This document shows positions 14,116 to 22,202 of a DNA stretch of 45,213 bases, one piece after another. Origin of the DNA: a virus. The stretch spans positions 1-45,213 of IMG/VR virus record IMGVR_UViG_3300020452_000985; one strand, written 5' to 3'. The position numbers were made by a program, and so were the translations under genes. The notes beneath the pieces were generated by a model. That model saw nothing but the letters and a program-made list of their open reading frames with translations, did no database searches and was not told the origin of the DNA. The first letter of the stretch is position 1; each line of letters starts with the position of its first letter.

Positions 14116-14412
14116 TTAGCGGTATATCATCTCATCTTTAGGAGCATCTGCTTTATTGTTAAGAATATCCATTAATAATTCTTTAAGTTCTTCAAAAGTA
14201 GGTTCGGATTTATATCTTTTCATAAATAATGCTGCCTTTCTATCAAAATCTATTCTACCAGTTGTTGTAGATTTACCGGCTCTGCCAAACCAACTATTTC
14301 TTGGTGGTTGCATTTTAGTAAGGCCATACCATTGACCTCCTGTTATTTGAACTAATAAACCTTGTACATTTGTAGTACTTTTTAATGGTTTTTCTTTTAT
14401 GATTTGTATCAT
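14116..14412 (-). CDS. Hypothetical protein (98 aa)
   Basis: A 98-residue basic protein beginning MIQIIKEKPLKSTTNVQGLL. The middle (GGQWYGLTKMQPPRNSWFGR) is rich in aromatic and basic residues and may bind nucleic acid; the C-terminus is helical (EELKELLMDILNN). I do not recognise the family. It follows the UV-damage endonuclease gene by nine bases, suggesting shared transcription. Confidence 0.5.
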   Translation of the reverse strand: MIQIIKEKPLKSTTNVQGLLVQITGGQWYGLTKMQPPRNSWFGRAGKSTTTGRIDFDRKAALFMKRYKSEPTFEELKELLMDILNNKADAPKDEMIYR

Positions 14413-14421
14413 CTTATTTAA

Positions 14422-15384
14422 TTAGGTTAGGTCCATTGCCAATTGAGTATCAAAAGGTTGGTATGATTCTAATAAAGAATCGGTTTCATCTTTGTATTTG
14501 AGTACAGCTACTTCTTTAGCTTTAGCTTCTACTTCTATATCCACATTCCATCCATAATCATTAATCTTTTCATAGATAAAATCAGCATGAGCTTGTACTT
14601 TACATCCTGGATCTTCAAAGGTTCTTCGACATGAAGAGTAATGAAATAATGGTCTGATGTTATGATAATCCCACGTATGTTTTGCAAGAATAAATGCTTC
14701 TTCTTCAGATAAGCCACTATCATTAAATCTATGATGATGAAAATCAAAAGTAATAGGAACTTTAATTTCGGAAAAGATTCCTACAAAAAGATCTTGTACA
14801 GAATACATACTTGCTTTATCATCATTTTCTACAACCAATCTCTTTTTAGCAGATTCGGATAACTTAGACCAGTTATCACACCACCTTTGCATAGCTGCAT
14901 CTTTATCACCATAAACACCATTACAATGGATATTGATAGGATATAGATAAGATGTAGGTAATCCCATCAGATCCATAATTTCGGCATGCTGATTAAGTTC
15001 TTTAATGGTTTTCTCAACGAGTGTTGGGTTAGGAGAACCTAGAACATTGAATGGCCCGGGGTGGAATGATAGTCTTTGGCCATACTTGGAAGCAAGATTA
15101 CCTACACCCTTTAGTAAAGTACATATCTTTTTATAATCTGGTAAATCTTTAAATTCATATTCAGACATCCAAGGAAACATATTAGATGACATACGATAAA
15201 CTTTAAAACCGTTTTTGTCATTCCATTTAATAATTTCAATAAGATCTCTGATGTTTTGTAAAGCAAGGTTACTTACATGGGATAATCCTTTTTGGTGAAA
15301 TGTTGCTTTTCTACAAGTACGATTGACCATTGTAGTTTTTCGTAAATTAAGATTGATGCAACAGTAACCTAGCCTTGTTTTCAT
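14422..15384 (-). CDS. uvsE: UV-damage endonuclease (UvdE family)
   Basis: UvdE nicks DNA 5' to UV photoproducts and starts alternative excision repair. The 320-residue protein has the family opening RLGYCCINLNLR, then LIEIIKWNDKNGFKVYRMSS and MFPW, SFHPGPFNVLGSPNP with a metal-binding His, PINIHCNGVYGDK, LVVENDDKAS, ITFDFHHHRFN, and HYSSC with the late metal-site residues, which together form the TIM barrel. Length is usual for bacterial UvsE. It has its own candidate promoter (15402-15434) shared with the ClpC-like gene. A repair role protecting a phage in sunlit water is likely. Confidence 0.92.
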   Translation of the reverse strand: MKTRLGYCCINLNLRKTTMVNRTCRKATFHQKGLSHVSNLALQNIRDLIEIIKWNDKNGFKVYRMSSNMFPWMSEYEFKDLPDYKKICTLLKGVGNLASKYGQRLSFHPGPFNVLGSPNPTLVEKTIKELNQHAEIMDLMGLPTSYLYPINIHCNGVYGDKDAAMQRWCDNWSKLSESAKKRLVVENDDKASMYSVQDLFVGIFSEIKVPITFDFHHHRFNDSGLSEEEAFILAKHTWDYHNIRPLFHYSSCRRTFEDPGCKVQAHADFIYEKINDYGWNVDIEVEAKAKEVAVLKYKDETDSLLESYQPFDTQLAMDLT

Positions 15385-15401
15385 ATTTTGGTATTTAATT
15401 T

Positions 15402-15434
15402 AAATATAACAAATTAAGGTAAATTCTGAAAGTT
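15402..15434 (-). promoter_or_regulatory. Bipartite promoter candidate AACTTTCAGAA-N13-GTTATATTT
   Basis: On the minus strand AACTTTCAGAA is followed after exactly 13 bases by GTTATATTT, 18 bases upstream of the UvdE ATG. The same two blocks with the same 13-base spacing occur before the ClpC-like gene (19829-19861), at 19 bases from its ATG. Two independent occurrences with fixed geometry argue for a real promoter or promoter-plus-operator. Confidence 0.6.
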
Positions 15435-15436
15435 TT

Positions 15437-16519
15437 TTATTTGTTTTCTTCCAATGCATACCAACCTAATCGATTTATTCTTTTTAAATAAATTTCCCAC
15501 TCTTTGATTAACTCTTCAGCTGAGAATCTTTCAGCATTTTTTCTACATGAAGCTGGGCTAATGTTTTCTATATTATTAATAGCATTAACAAAATCACTAA
15601 AATAAGAACACCTAAACCCAGTAACATTATGTACTACAGATTCAGTGTATCCTCCGTGATCTGTACAAATAATTGGTGTCCCAGATAAACCAGCCTCAAC
15701 AGCAGTTAAACCAAATGGTTCAGCATAATGAGAAGGAGAAATAACAGCTTTTGCATTTGCTAAATATTTTTTTCTTTGAATTGGATCCAATACACCAATT
15801 TCTTTAACATTAGGCAAAGGTTGTTTGTTATGTTTTCCTTGTCCTGCTAATATAAATTGTTTATCTTTAAAATGTTTAGCTAAGTCAAAAAATATTCCAA
15901 TTCCTTTATCTTCATTTAATCTTCCCATAAATAAAAAGTAATCTTCTTTTTTAGATTTGTAAGTAAAATTCTTTAACTCATTTGCCATAGGATAAATGAC
16001 AGCATCATGCCAATAACTAAAAGTACCTTCAGGCATACTACCATAAACAAAATGTTTATTTGCATATGAAGCAAATACATGAAAGGCTGTAGTAGGAGAA
16101 GGGTGACGGTGGCCTATATGACCATCAACAATTTTAATATCATGCTTTTCAAATTTATTGTTTACAGCATTTGCAACATAAGGAGTTGCTACAGACCACA
16201 TACAAATAACTATTTCATTATCTTTTAAATTTTTAAGTAAATAATTTATTGCATTAGAGTTGTATATTCTTTCTCCATCATGATTCTGTTCCCATTGCTG
16301 TGAAGGGTCTGTTACACAATATTTTTTGTGATGTTTTTCATCAGCACAAATCCATTTATTATTACATTCAACTGTAGACTGTTCATATCCATAATAATCT
16401 ACATCATAACCTTTTCTATGTAAGTATGTAGTTAAATAATAACTTACCATTGCATAAGGATCCATCGAAATTTTAGGAGTTGATGGATTTCTTGGTACTC
16501 CAATAATATGTATTTTCAT
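15437..16519 (-). CDS. GT4-family glycosyltransferase
   Basis: A 360-residue GT-B enzyme. The N-terminal domain starts MKIHIIGVPRNPSTPKISMD and has a second Rossmann half with DYFLFMGRLNEDKGIGIFFD, KQFILAGQGK, and the GT4 signature SPSHYAEPFGLTAVEAGLSG followed by TPIICTDHGGYTES, where the E-x7-E pair contacts the donor nucleotide sugar. I choose 16519 because the ATG follows the CorA-like stop by one base. It is the only GT-B glycosyltransferase away from the two main glycan blocks. Donor and acceptor are unknown. Confidence 0.88.
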   Translation of the reverse strand: MKIHIIGVPRNPSTPKISMDPYAMVSYYLTTYLHRKGYDVDYYGYEQSTVECNNKWICADEKHHKKYCVTDPSQQWEQNHDGERIYNSNAINYLLKNLKDNEIVICMWSVATPYVANAVNNKFEKHDIKIVDGHIGHRHPSPTTAFHVFASYANKHFVYGSMPEGTFSYWHDAVIYPMANELKNFTYKSKKEDYFLFMGRLNEDKGIGIFFDLAKHFKDKQFILAGQGKHNKQPLPNVKEIGVLDPIQRKKYLANAKAVISPSHYAEPFGLTAVEAGLSGTPIICTDHGGYTESVVHNVTGFRCSYFSDFVNAINNIENISPASCRKNAERFSAEELIKEWEIYLKRINRLGWYALEENK

Positions 16520-16520
16520 G

Positions 16521-16913
16521 TTATATCCATTTATGTTTCTTAAAATACCACCACATACCACCTATTGTTAATACTGAGAGTGCAGTAAATATCCAAAAAC
16601 CGTTATCATCTGAGATTAAAGGTACATCATCAAAATTCATACCCCAAAGACCTGTATAAAATGAAAGAGGTAAAAATATTGTTGACCAAATAGTAAGAAG
16701 ATTTAATCTTCTATTCATTAAATCATTGTTTCTTTTTTCAATCATAGATTCTAAAACCTCAAAAATTTGAATAAGGTCTAAATGTTCTCCTTTTAAAAGT
16801 TGTCTTTTTAAATTATAAAAATCTTTATTGTCTATTGAATGCCCTTCAAAAATAAGATCCTCATATTTTTCTAATTTTTTCTTTAATTCTTTTTCCATAA
16901 ATCTAGTGTCCAT
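16521..16913 (-). CDS. Truncated CorA-like Mg2+ transporter (C-terminal membrane part)
   Basis: The 130-residue protein corresponds only to the C-terminal part of CorA. It has a long charged helix (KELKKKLEKYEDLIFEGHSI, then FEVLESMIEKRNNDLMNRRL), TM1 ending in the ion-selectivity motif GMNFDD (YTGLWGMNF), TM2 (WIFTALSVLTIGGMWWYF) and a basic tail. Full CorA is over 300 residues with a large cytoplasmic funnel, which is absent here. It may form a minimal pore or modify host CorA. It overlaps the preceding membrane-protein gene by 31 bases, and MEKELKK at 16898 is an alternative start. Confidence 0.8.
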   Translation of the reverse strand: MDTRFMEKELKKKLEKYEDLIFEGHSIDNKDFYNLKRQLLKGEHLDLIQIFEVLESMIEKRNNDLMNRRLNLLTIWSTIFLPLSFYTGLWGMNFDDVPLISDDNGFWIFTALSVLTIGGMWWYFKKHKWI

Positions 16914-17188
16914 AATAATGATTCAATAAAATATAAAACTCCAACAAGAGCCATGCCATAATGAGTCCAAGTTCCTTGGTGCCCATAAGTAAAGTCTTGG
17001 TAAATAGAAGGGATAGCCGATAACATAATAGAGAGACTAAAAATTACCTTTACCCATTTATTATCTAAGAATGATTTTGGTTTTACAACCTGCCTCATTT
17101 GATCTTCTAACCAATCATAATCTTCATGCTTACGGGTAGCCAGTAACCTAAAAGATATTTTATCAGTTAATTCTTTTATTGATTTCAT
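16883..17188 (-). CDS. Two-helix membrane protein (101 aa)
   Basis: The N-terminal half is soluble and charged (MKSIKELTDKISFRLLATRK), followed by two hydrophobic helices: one near residues 46-63 (KVIFSLSIMLSAIPSIY) and one near 77-94 (GMALVGVLYFIESLLWTL). No family is recognised. Translation overlaps the CorA-like gene, so the two membrane proteins are probably coupled and may act together. Confidence 0.55.
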   Translation of the reverse strand: MKSIKELTDKISFRLLATRKHEDYDWLEDQMRQVVKPKSFLDNKWVKVIFSLSIMLSAIPSIYQDFTYGHQGTWTHYGMALVGVLYFIESLLWTLDLWKKN

Positions 17189-17193
17189 ATTGT

Positions 17194-17466
17194 TTATTTA
17201 ATTTGATCTTTTGGTGATCTATTACGATTATATTGATTTTTATACCATTCTTTACTCCTTCCATTAGATTCTTCTTCTAACTTATCCATTTCTTCTTCAC
17301 CGATAAATTCTACTCTATCTTCTAACCTAGCAAACTCATCTTGTGAAATAGATACTTGTACATAATTAGCATAACCTGGTTGTGGTAAATGAGTATGATA
17401 CTCTGTTATGTTACCAGATACAGCGTCTTCTTTTTTTATATAAATTAATATTTTCATAGATCCCAT
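17194..17466 (-). CDS. Hypothetical protein (90 aa)
   Basis: A soluble 90-residue protein (MGSMKILIYIKKEDAVSGNI) with a beta-rich N-terminal half, including YANYVQVSISQDEFARLEDR, and an acidic then basic C-terminus (EEEMDKLEEESNGRSKEWYK). An ATG at 17457 gives a slightly shorter form. No family is recognised. It lies five bases upstream of the two-helix membrane protein gene. Confidence 0.5.
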   Translation of the reverse strand: MGSMKILIYIKKEDAVSGNITEYHTHLPQPGYANYVQVSISQDEFARLEDRVEFIGEEEMDKLEEESNGRSKEWYKNQYNRNRSPKDQIK

Positions 17467-17520
17467 ATTGATTTTCTTTTTCTTTTTGCAAACCTTAATT
17501 GAATAAAGAAGATTAATTTT

Positions 17521-17787
17521 TTAATTAGTTTCATTCTTTCTTAATTCAATTATCTTTTCTTCTATCTTACTTGCCTCATATGTTAATGTATCACTTAAGG
17601 TTCGATTTGTTTTAGAAGCAAGAAATGCCTGACCTAAAAGATCTTTATGTTGATCTTCTAATTTTTCTAATTCTGTTTTACCTTTAAATATTTTTTTTAA
17701 AAAATTCATTTTATTTCTTTTTATTATTACTGCTGCACCTGTCACAGTAGCGACAGTGATACAAATTGGACAAGGTATACACGGCAT
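17521..17787 (-). CDS. Lacal_2735-family-like protein with hydrophobic N-terminal extension
   Basis: From residue 27 on, MNFLKKIFKGKTELEKLEDQ, then KDLLGQAFLASKTNRTLSDT and a terminal coiled helix match the small Lacal_2735 family seen in flavobacterial genomes (short F-K-K-K-S-E-x-E-K-L, then S-x-x-N-R-x-x-S-D). The frame is open upstream to an ATG giving MPCIPCPICITVATVTGAAV, a Cys-rich membrane-like segment with CxxC-type spacing. Either the protein is membrane-tethered or it starts at 17709. The start at 17787 follows the ClpC-like stop closely. Its role is unknown. Confidence 0.6.
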   Translation of the reverse strand: MPCIPCPICITVATVTGAAVIIKRNKMNFLKKIFKGKTELEKLEDQHKDLLGQAFLASKTNRTLSDTLTYEASKIEEKIIELRKNETN

Positions 17788-17791
17788 TTTA

Positions 17792-19810
17792 TTATTTATT
17801 TACTTCTATTTTTAGTTGACCCTTTGCTCCTTTTACATTTATAATTCCACCTTCTGTTAATTCACCTTTGAGTATTAACTCAGATATTTTATTTTCAATC
17901 ATTCTTTCTAAAGTTCTTTTTAACGGCCTAGCACCATACTTAGGATCATAACCTTCTTTTAAAATTATTTGTTTTGCAGCTTTAGATATTTTTAATTTAT
18001 AATTTCCTATCTCTTTTAAATTAGTTGATAAATCTTTACATTCAATATTTAATATCTTCATTACATCATCTTCTTGTAATCTATTGAATACAACTATTTC
18101 ATCTATACGATTTAAAAACTCTGGAGAAAACCTTCCTTTTAAAGCTTTTCTTAATGTAGCTTTTTCATCTTCCATTTGAGTAGCTAACCTTTGCTTAGAA
18201 TTAAAACCTATCCCAGATCCAAACTCTTCCAGTTTTCTTGATCCTGTATTAGATGTAAGAATAACTAAACAATTTCTAAAATCAATTACTCTACCTAATG
18301 AATCTGTTAAATGACCATCGTCTAACATTTGTAGTAATACATTAAAGACCTCTGGATGAGCTTTTTCTACTTCATCAAATAATATAACAGAGTGTGGCTT
18401 TCTTTTTACCTGCTCTGTTAAAAACCCACCACCTTCATGCCCTATATAACCTGGAGGAGCTCCAATCATTTTAGAAATAGAATGAGGTTCCATATATTCA
18501 CTCATATCAATTCTGATTAATGCATCTTCACTATTAAAAAGATAATTAGCTACTTCTTTTGCTAATTGAGTTTTTCCTACTCCGGTTGGTCCTAAGAAAA
18601 TAAAATTACCTACAGTCCTATTTCTTTTTCTTATTCCTACTCTATTTCTTTGTATAGTTACAGAAATTTTATCTACTGCATCTTGCTGTCCGATTACTTT
18701 AGATGATAAGTGATCATTAATACCTAAAAGATTTTTATTTTCTTTATCAGATATTTTTTCTATAGGAACACCTGTTGCTTTTGAAACAACTTTAAGTACA
18801 TCATCTTCTAAAATTTCTAATTGATTAACCGCCATTTGTTCTTTCCATATACGGAGATCACTTTTAATTTTATCTTTAAGTGTTAAACATGCATCTCTTT
18901 CTTTAGCTGCTAATTCATACCTCTGTTCTTCAACTGCTCTTCTCTTATCATATTCTTTTTGAACTAGTCTTTCTTCTAAATTTTTAATTTTTTGAGGAAT
19001 CTTCATATTAGTTAAATGTTTATAAGAACCTACCTCATCCAATATATCTACAGCTTTATCTGGGAAATACCTATCAATAACATAACGGTCTGCTAATTTT
19101 ACAATAAGATCTATAATTTCATCGGAATAAGATACACTATGATGATCTTCATATTTATGCCTAATGTTAGAAAGTATTTCTATTGTTTGTTCCAATGTTG
19201 GTGGCTCTACAGTTACCTTTTGGAATCTTCTATCTAAAGCACCGTCACCTTCAATATTTTCTCTAAATTCATCAAAGGTTGTAGCCCCTATGCATCTAAT
19301 TTCTCCTCTTGCTAAAGCTGGTTTAATTATATTAGATGCATCTAAAGATCCGGTAGAACCACCTGCCCCAACTAAGGTATGTAATTCATCAATAAAAACA
19401 ATAATATGTGGATTAAGAATTAATTCATCTACAATAGATTTCATCCTTTCTTCAAATTGTCCACGATATTTTGTACCTGCAACGATAGTGGATAATTCTA
19501 ATGTATAAATGATTTTACCTTGTAATGATACAGGAACATTACCCTCAGACATCTTTAAAGCTAAACCTTCCACGATAGCAGTTTTACCTACACCCGGTTC
19601 ACCAACTAAAACAGGATTATTCTTTCTTCTCCTTCCTAAAATTTGTATGACTCTCAAAATTTCTTCAGACCTTCCAATCACTGGATCTAATTTACCTTCT
19701 ATTGCTCTTTTACTTAGGTTGGTTCCATAAGTATCCAACACTAAAGTGGTCTTTTTAAATCTTGGTGCTTTCTTTTGTTTTGATTCTTCTTCTGGATAAA
19801 TTTCTCCCAT
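17792..19810 (-). CDS. ClpC/ClpA-like double-AAA+ unfoldase
   Basis: The 672-residue protein has two AAA+ modules. NBD1 carries GEPGVGKTAIVEGLAL (Walker A), VFIDELHTLVGAGG (Walker B) and GATTFDEFRENIE. A short middle coiled segment (EYDKRRAVEEQRYELAAKER) follows. NBD2 carries GPTGVGKTQLAKEVA, ILFDEVEKAHPEVFN and GARPLKRTLERMIEN. A GIGFNSK loop in NBD2 matches the (I/L/V)GF ClpP-docking tripeptide. The N-terminal substrate/adaptor domain of ClpC/ClpA is absent. It could work with host ClpP to redirect proteolysis or act as a chaperone. No phage ClpP is in the window. A strong promoter candidate lies upstream at 19829. Confidence 0.9.
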   Translation of the reverse strand: MGEIYPEEESKQKKAPRFKKTTLVLDTYGTNLSKRAIEGKLDPVIGRSEEILRVIQILGRRRKNNPVLVGEPGVGKTAIVEGLALKMSEGNVPVSLQGKIIYTLELSTIVAGTKYRGQFEERMKSIVDELILNPHIIVFIDELHTLVGAGGSTGSLDASNIIKPALARGEIRCIGATTFDEFRENIEGDGALDRRFQKVTVEPPTLEQTIEILSNIRHKYEDHHSVSYSDEIIDLIVKLADRYVIDRYFPDKAVDILDEVGSYKHLTNMKIPQKIKNLEERLVQKEYDKRRAVEEQRYELAAKERDACLTLKDKIKSDLRIWKEQMAVNQLEILEDDVLKVVSKATGVPIEKISDKENKNLLGINDHLSSKVIGQQDAVDKISVTIQRNRVGIRKRNRTVGNFIFLGPTGVGKTQLAKEVANYLFNSEDALIRIDMSEYMEPHSISKMIGAPPGYIGHEGGGFLTEQVKRKPHSVILFDEVEKAHPEVFNVLLQMLDDGHLTDSLGRVIDFRNCLVILTSNTGSRKLEEFGSGIGFNSKQRLATQMEDEKATLRKALKGRFSPEFLNRIDEIVVFNRLQEDDVMKILNIECKDLSTNLKEIGNYKLKISKAAKQIILKEGYDPKYGARPLKRTLERMIENKISELILKGELTEGGIINVKGAKGQLKIEVNK

Positions 19811-19828
19811 AGTATAATTTTATATAAA

Positions 19829-19863
19829 AAATATAACAAGTTGACTTAACTTCTGAAAGTTAA
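19829..19863 (-). promoter_or_regulatory. Bipartite promoter candidate with palindrome TTAACTTTCAGAAGTTAA
   Basis: AACTTTCAGAA-N13-GTTATATTT recurs here with the same spacing as at 15402-15434, 19 bases before the ClpC-like ATG. In this copy the upstream block is a perfect inverted repeat (TTAACTT-TCAG-AAGTTAA, 19846-19863), which could also serve as a repressor or activator site. Confidence 0.6.
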
Positions 19864-19902
19864 TGTATATTAATTATACTGAGAAATAAAAAATGGTTTA
19901 AG

Positions 19903-20232
19903 TTAAGACTTTATATAAATACTTAGTTCTGAAGTTCCTTTAATTAATCTATGAATAACACCTTTAGGAATATAAATAATCTTACCAGGTTCTATTGATT
20001 GAGGTAATTCATTATCAAACTGAAAACTCCAATCATTTTCATTTAAAGATTCCACATACCTATCTTCATCATCGGCATGCCATTTATATAAATGATCAGG
20101 TGCATCTTTATCAAAATGTCTTACTAAAGTATCAGTTGTATGAATTTGAGTAAAAGGTTTAGTCAAATCATCCATTTGTTCTATAACCTTATCATGAGAA
20201 TGTTTACCACATTTACAAGATTTGCAAGCCAT
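19903..20232 (-). CDS. Cupin-fold protein with Cys/His-rich N-terminus
   Basis: The 109-residue protein opens with a metal-binding-looking MACKSCKCGKHSHDK and continues into a single cupin. LYKWHADDEDRYVE resembles cupin motif 1, and PGKIIYIPKGVIHRLIKGT is motif 2 with its terminal His. Small cupins of this kind occur in marine T4-like phages; the ligand is unknown. It stands alone between the ClpC-like gene's promoter region and the block of internal-protein-like genes. Confidence 0.72.
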   Translation of the reverse strand: MACKSCKCGKHSHDKVIEQMDDLTKPFTQIHTTDTLVRHFDKDAPDHLYKWHADDEDRYVESLNENDWSFQFDNELPQSIEPGKIIYIPKGVIHRLIKGTSELSIYIKS

Positions 20233-20240
20233 AATTAATT

Positions 20241-20897
20241 CTAATAAAGTTTTCTAAGTAATTCTTTAGCTTTTTCTAATTCAGCTATTGTTTTTTTATC
20301 TAATCCTTTACCTCCACGATTAATATAAAAATTTAATCTTGACATTGCTTGTTTAAGATCATCACTATATTTTTTAAGTGTATCTGCTATTTCTTTAGCA
20401 GATTTAGTAAAAGTTCCTTCAGGTAGTTCATTATCTGTTTTTACTTTATCACTCCAGTTTTTATCTGCTTCTTCTAATTCTTCATCATCTATAGCAATTG
20501 TTCTCGCAGGAACTCTCATGGCAACTTCTTTTAAAGCTTTATTAAAATCAGGAGTATCAGGAAGTAAGTCATCAGCACCTAAAGCTTTTGCTCTTTTAGC
20601 AATAAATTTAGCAGCCTCAGATTTATTTTTAGCCAAACCAAAAGATAAGATTGCATTTTTTAAATCATCTAAATTTACTATAGGAAAACTCCCGTTAGGT
20701 AAAGCCAATCCTTTTTTAGCTAATTCTTTTCTTTCTTCTTCTGAAAACTTTCTTTCATTAACTTGATTCTCGTCAACATCGGTAATGATTAGGATATCAG
20801 CTAATTCTTTAGCATCCATATCTTCTTCTTGTTGCTTTACTTTATCTACAACTTTACCTTCTGATATAAATTGTTCGTATGTTTTAAAGTTTTTCAT
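20241..20897 (-). CDS. Putative prohead-processed internal protein with phage NGSFPI domain
   Basis: The N-terminus MKNFKTYEQFISEGKVVDK is strikingly like the T4 internal-protein capsid-targeting sequence (MKTYQEFIAEA), with ISE/G as the expected gp21-type cut. A second site is QVNE/R (residues 45-48). What follows, FSEEERKELAKKGLALPNGS then FPIVNLDDLKNAILSFGLAK and AAKFIAKRAKALGADDLLP, is a domain I know from many phage head-associated proteins (LPDGSFPI...DLKNAI...AKRAKALG). The 218-residue protein is helical and charged. Virion-interior location is inferred. Confidence 0.68.
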   Translation of the reverse strand: MKNFKTYEQFISEGKVVDKVKQQEEDMDAKELADILIITDVDENQVNERKFSEEERKELAKKGLALPNGSFPIVNLDDLKNAILSFGLAKNKSEAAKFIAKRAKALGADDLLPDTPDFNKALKEVAMRVPARTIAIDDEELEEADKNWSDKVKTDNELPEGTFTKSAKEIADTLKKYSDDLKQAMSRLNFYINRGGKGLDKKTIAELEKAKELLRKLY

Positions 20898-20898
20898 T

Positions 20899-22101
20899 TT
20901 ATACTCCTATTTTTGCGTATGTTAACATATCATTAATAGCAGCTAATGCTTTATTTTTAGCTCTATCAAATTCTTTACCGTATCTATTACCAGCTCCACC
21001 TTTCTTTAAACCTGAAACTATCGCCATACTTTTTTCAATATCCATCTCTTCTTTGGACTTTTTCATTCTAGGCGCAGCTTCATTTACTTCAACAGATTCA
21101 AACTTTTTAATGTTCTTTATAATTTTATTAATATCCTTATCTCCTATCTTTGCATATACAGCATTAGGAAATGAATTACCGATTGCAGCATTATAAACTT
21201 CACCATTAGGTCTTACTACATAACTTCCTCCTTCATATTTCTCACCACCCATTGATACTTCAAAACCAGCACCACGACCTGCATCATATTCCATATCATG
21301 AACTGCTGCTTTAGTTTTATCTAATTTTGCAATTGCTTTTGCTATTAATTCAGCAACATCTTTTACTTGATCTTCAGAAAAACTAAACTTAGCTTCATTA
21401 ATAGATTTTGCCCAATTACTTAAATCTTCAGACGTCTTTATTGTTCCGTCTTTAATAGCTCTTTCAAGTGCTATTTTATTCTTTCGAGACATCCCTTTTA
21501 TTACTTTCTTTACCTCTGCATGCGTTAATGATGCTTCATTAACTTTACTCTCATTAGCAAAATTATATTCCATATCTTCAGCCCAGTCCTCTACACTAAA
21601 ACTTCCATAATCCTTAAAGAATCTTTTAGCATTTCTTTTTGCCATTCTTTCAATTGATTTAACATAATCTTTCATCCATGACATTGGAAGTTTAACTTGT
21701 TTAGATGCTGCATCAATATCTAACATAATTTCTCCATAAGGTGTGGATCTTTTTTCATCTAAAGATTCAGCTTTCATTTTTTGTTCCTTACTCATTTCTT
21801 TAGCCTTAGCCTTAAGTTCTTTATATTCAGCTTTAATCTTTTTATCTTTGCCAATGTATCTGTCTAATCCCCAATTAAAAGCAGCAGTGAATAACATATA
21901 AAAAGGTAACTTACCGAATTTCTTTCCATAAGTAGACATTCTTTGCCAATCTAAAAATGCTTGAGCCATTTCTTTAGATAATTTAATACCTTCTACGGCT
22001 GAGGTAGATCCTTTTACAACATCTTTAAGTAATCTATCAGCAGCAACTCTTCTTTCGACGATGGAACCTACAGCTTCATCTATTCTTTTTAAGTTTTTCA
22101 T
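20899..22101 (-). CDS. Putative prohead-processed polyprotein (400 aa)
   Basis: It begins MKNLKRIDEAVGSIVERR, with a possible IDE/A cut after residue 9. Internal sites follow the same grammar: ESLDE/K (113-117), ESKVNE/A (184-189), KSINE/A (232-236) and ESVEVNE/A (335-341). Segments between them are basic and helical, except 237-341, which looks like a small alpha-beta domain (VHDMEYDAGRGAGFEVSMGG, GEVYNAAIGNSFPNAVYAKI). A T4-type protease recognising (I/L)xE would release several peptides. The start overlaps the 28-residue gene upstream by one base. No family is recognised for the whole protein. Confidence 0.62.
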   Translation of the reverse strand: MKNLKRIDEAVGSIVERRVAADRLLKDVVKGSTSAVEGIKLSKEMAQAFLDWQRMSTYGKKFGKLPFYMLFTAAFNWGLDRYIGKDKKIKAEYKELKAKAKEMSKEQKMKAESLDEKRSTPYGEIMLDIDAASKQVKLPMSWMKDYVKSIERMAKRNAKRFFKDYGSFSVEDWAEDMEYNFANESKVNEASLTHAEVKKVIKGMSRKNKIALERAIKDGTIKTSEDLSNWAKSINEAKFSFSEDQVKDVAELIAKAIAKLDKTKAAVHDMEYDAGRGAGFEVSMGGEKYEGGSYVVRPNGEVYNAAIGNSFPNAVYAKIGDKDINKIIKNIKKFESVEVNEAAPRMKKSKEEMDIEKSMAIVSGLKKGGAGNRYGKEFDRAKNKALAAINDMLTYAKIGV

Positions 22102-22187
22102 TACTTCTTTTTATTTTTATCACACCAACCTAAACATACTTTTTTAAAAGTTAATGTATAAATTGTATCACATATTAATTTCTTCAT
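22101..22187 (-). CDS. Micropeptide with CLGWC motif (28 aa)
   Basis: This short frame begins MKKLICDTIYTLTFKKVCLG and ends WCDKNKKK. It fills the gap between two internal-protein-like genes exactly, sharing the TAATG junction with the next one. Its C-L-G-W-C segment plus a Lys-rich tail looks deliberate, suggesting a tiny metal- or disulfide-binding or membrane-associated peptide. No family is certain, but position and junction support translation. Confidence 0.5.
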   Translation of the reverse strand: MKKLICDTIYTLTFKKVCLGWCDKNKKK

Positions 22188-22202
22188 AATATAATTATTT
22201 AT

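Noticed and set aside
19164-19730. Two plus-strand open frames opposite the ClpC-like gene
   Set aside because: They lie wholly inside a convincing AAA+ coding sequence and show no domain signature.
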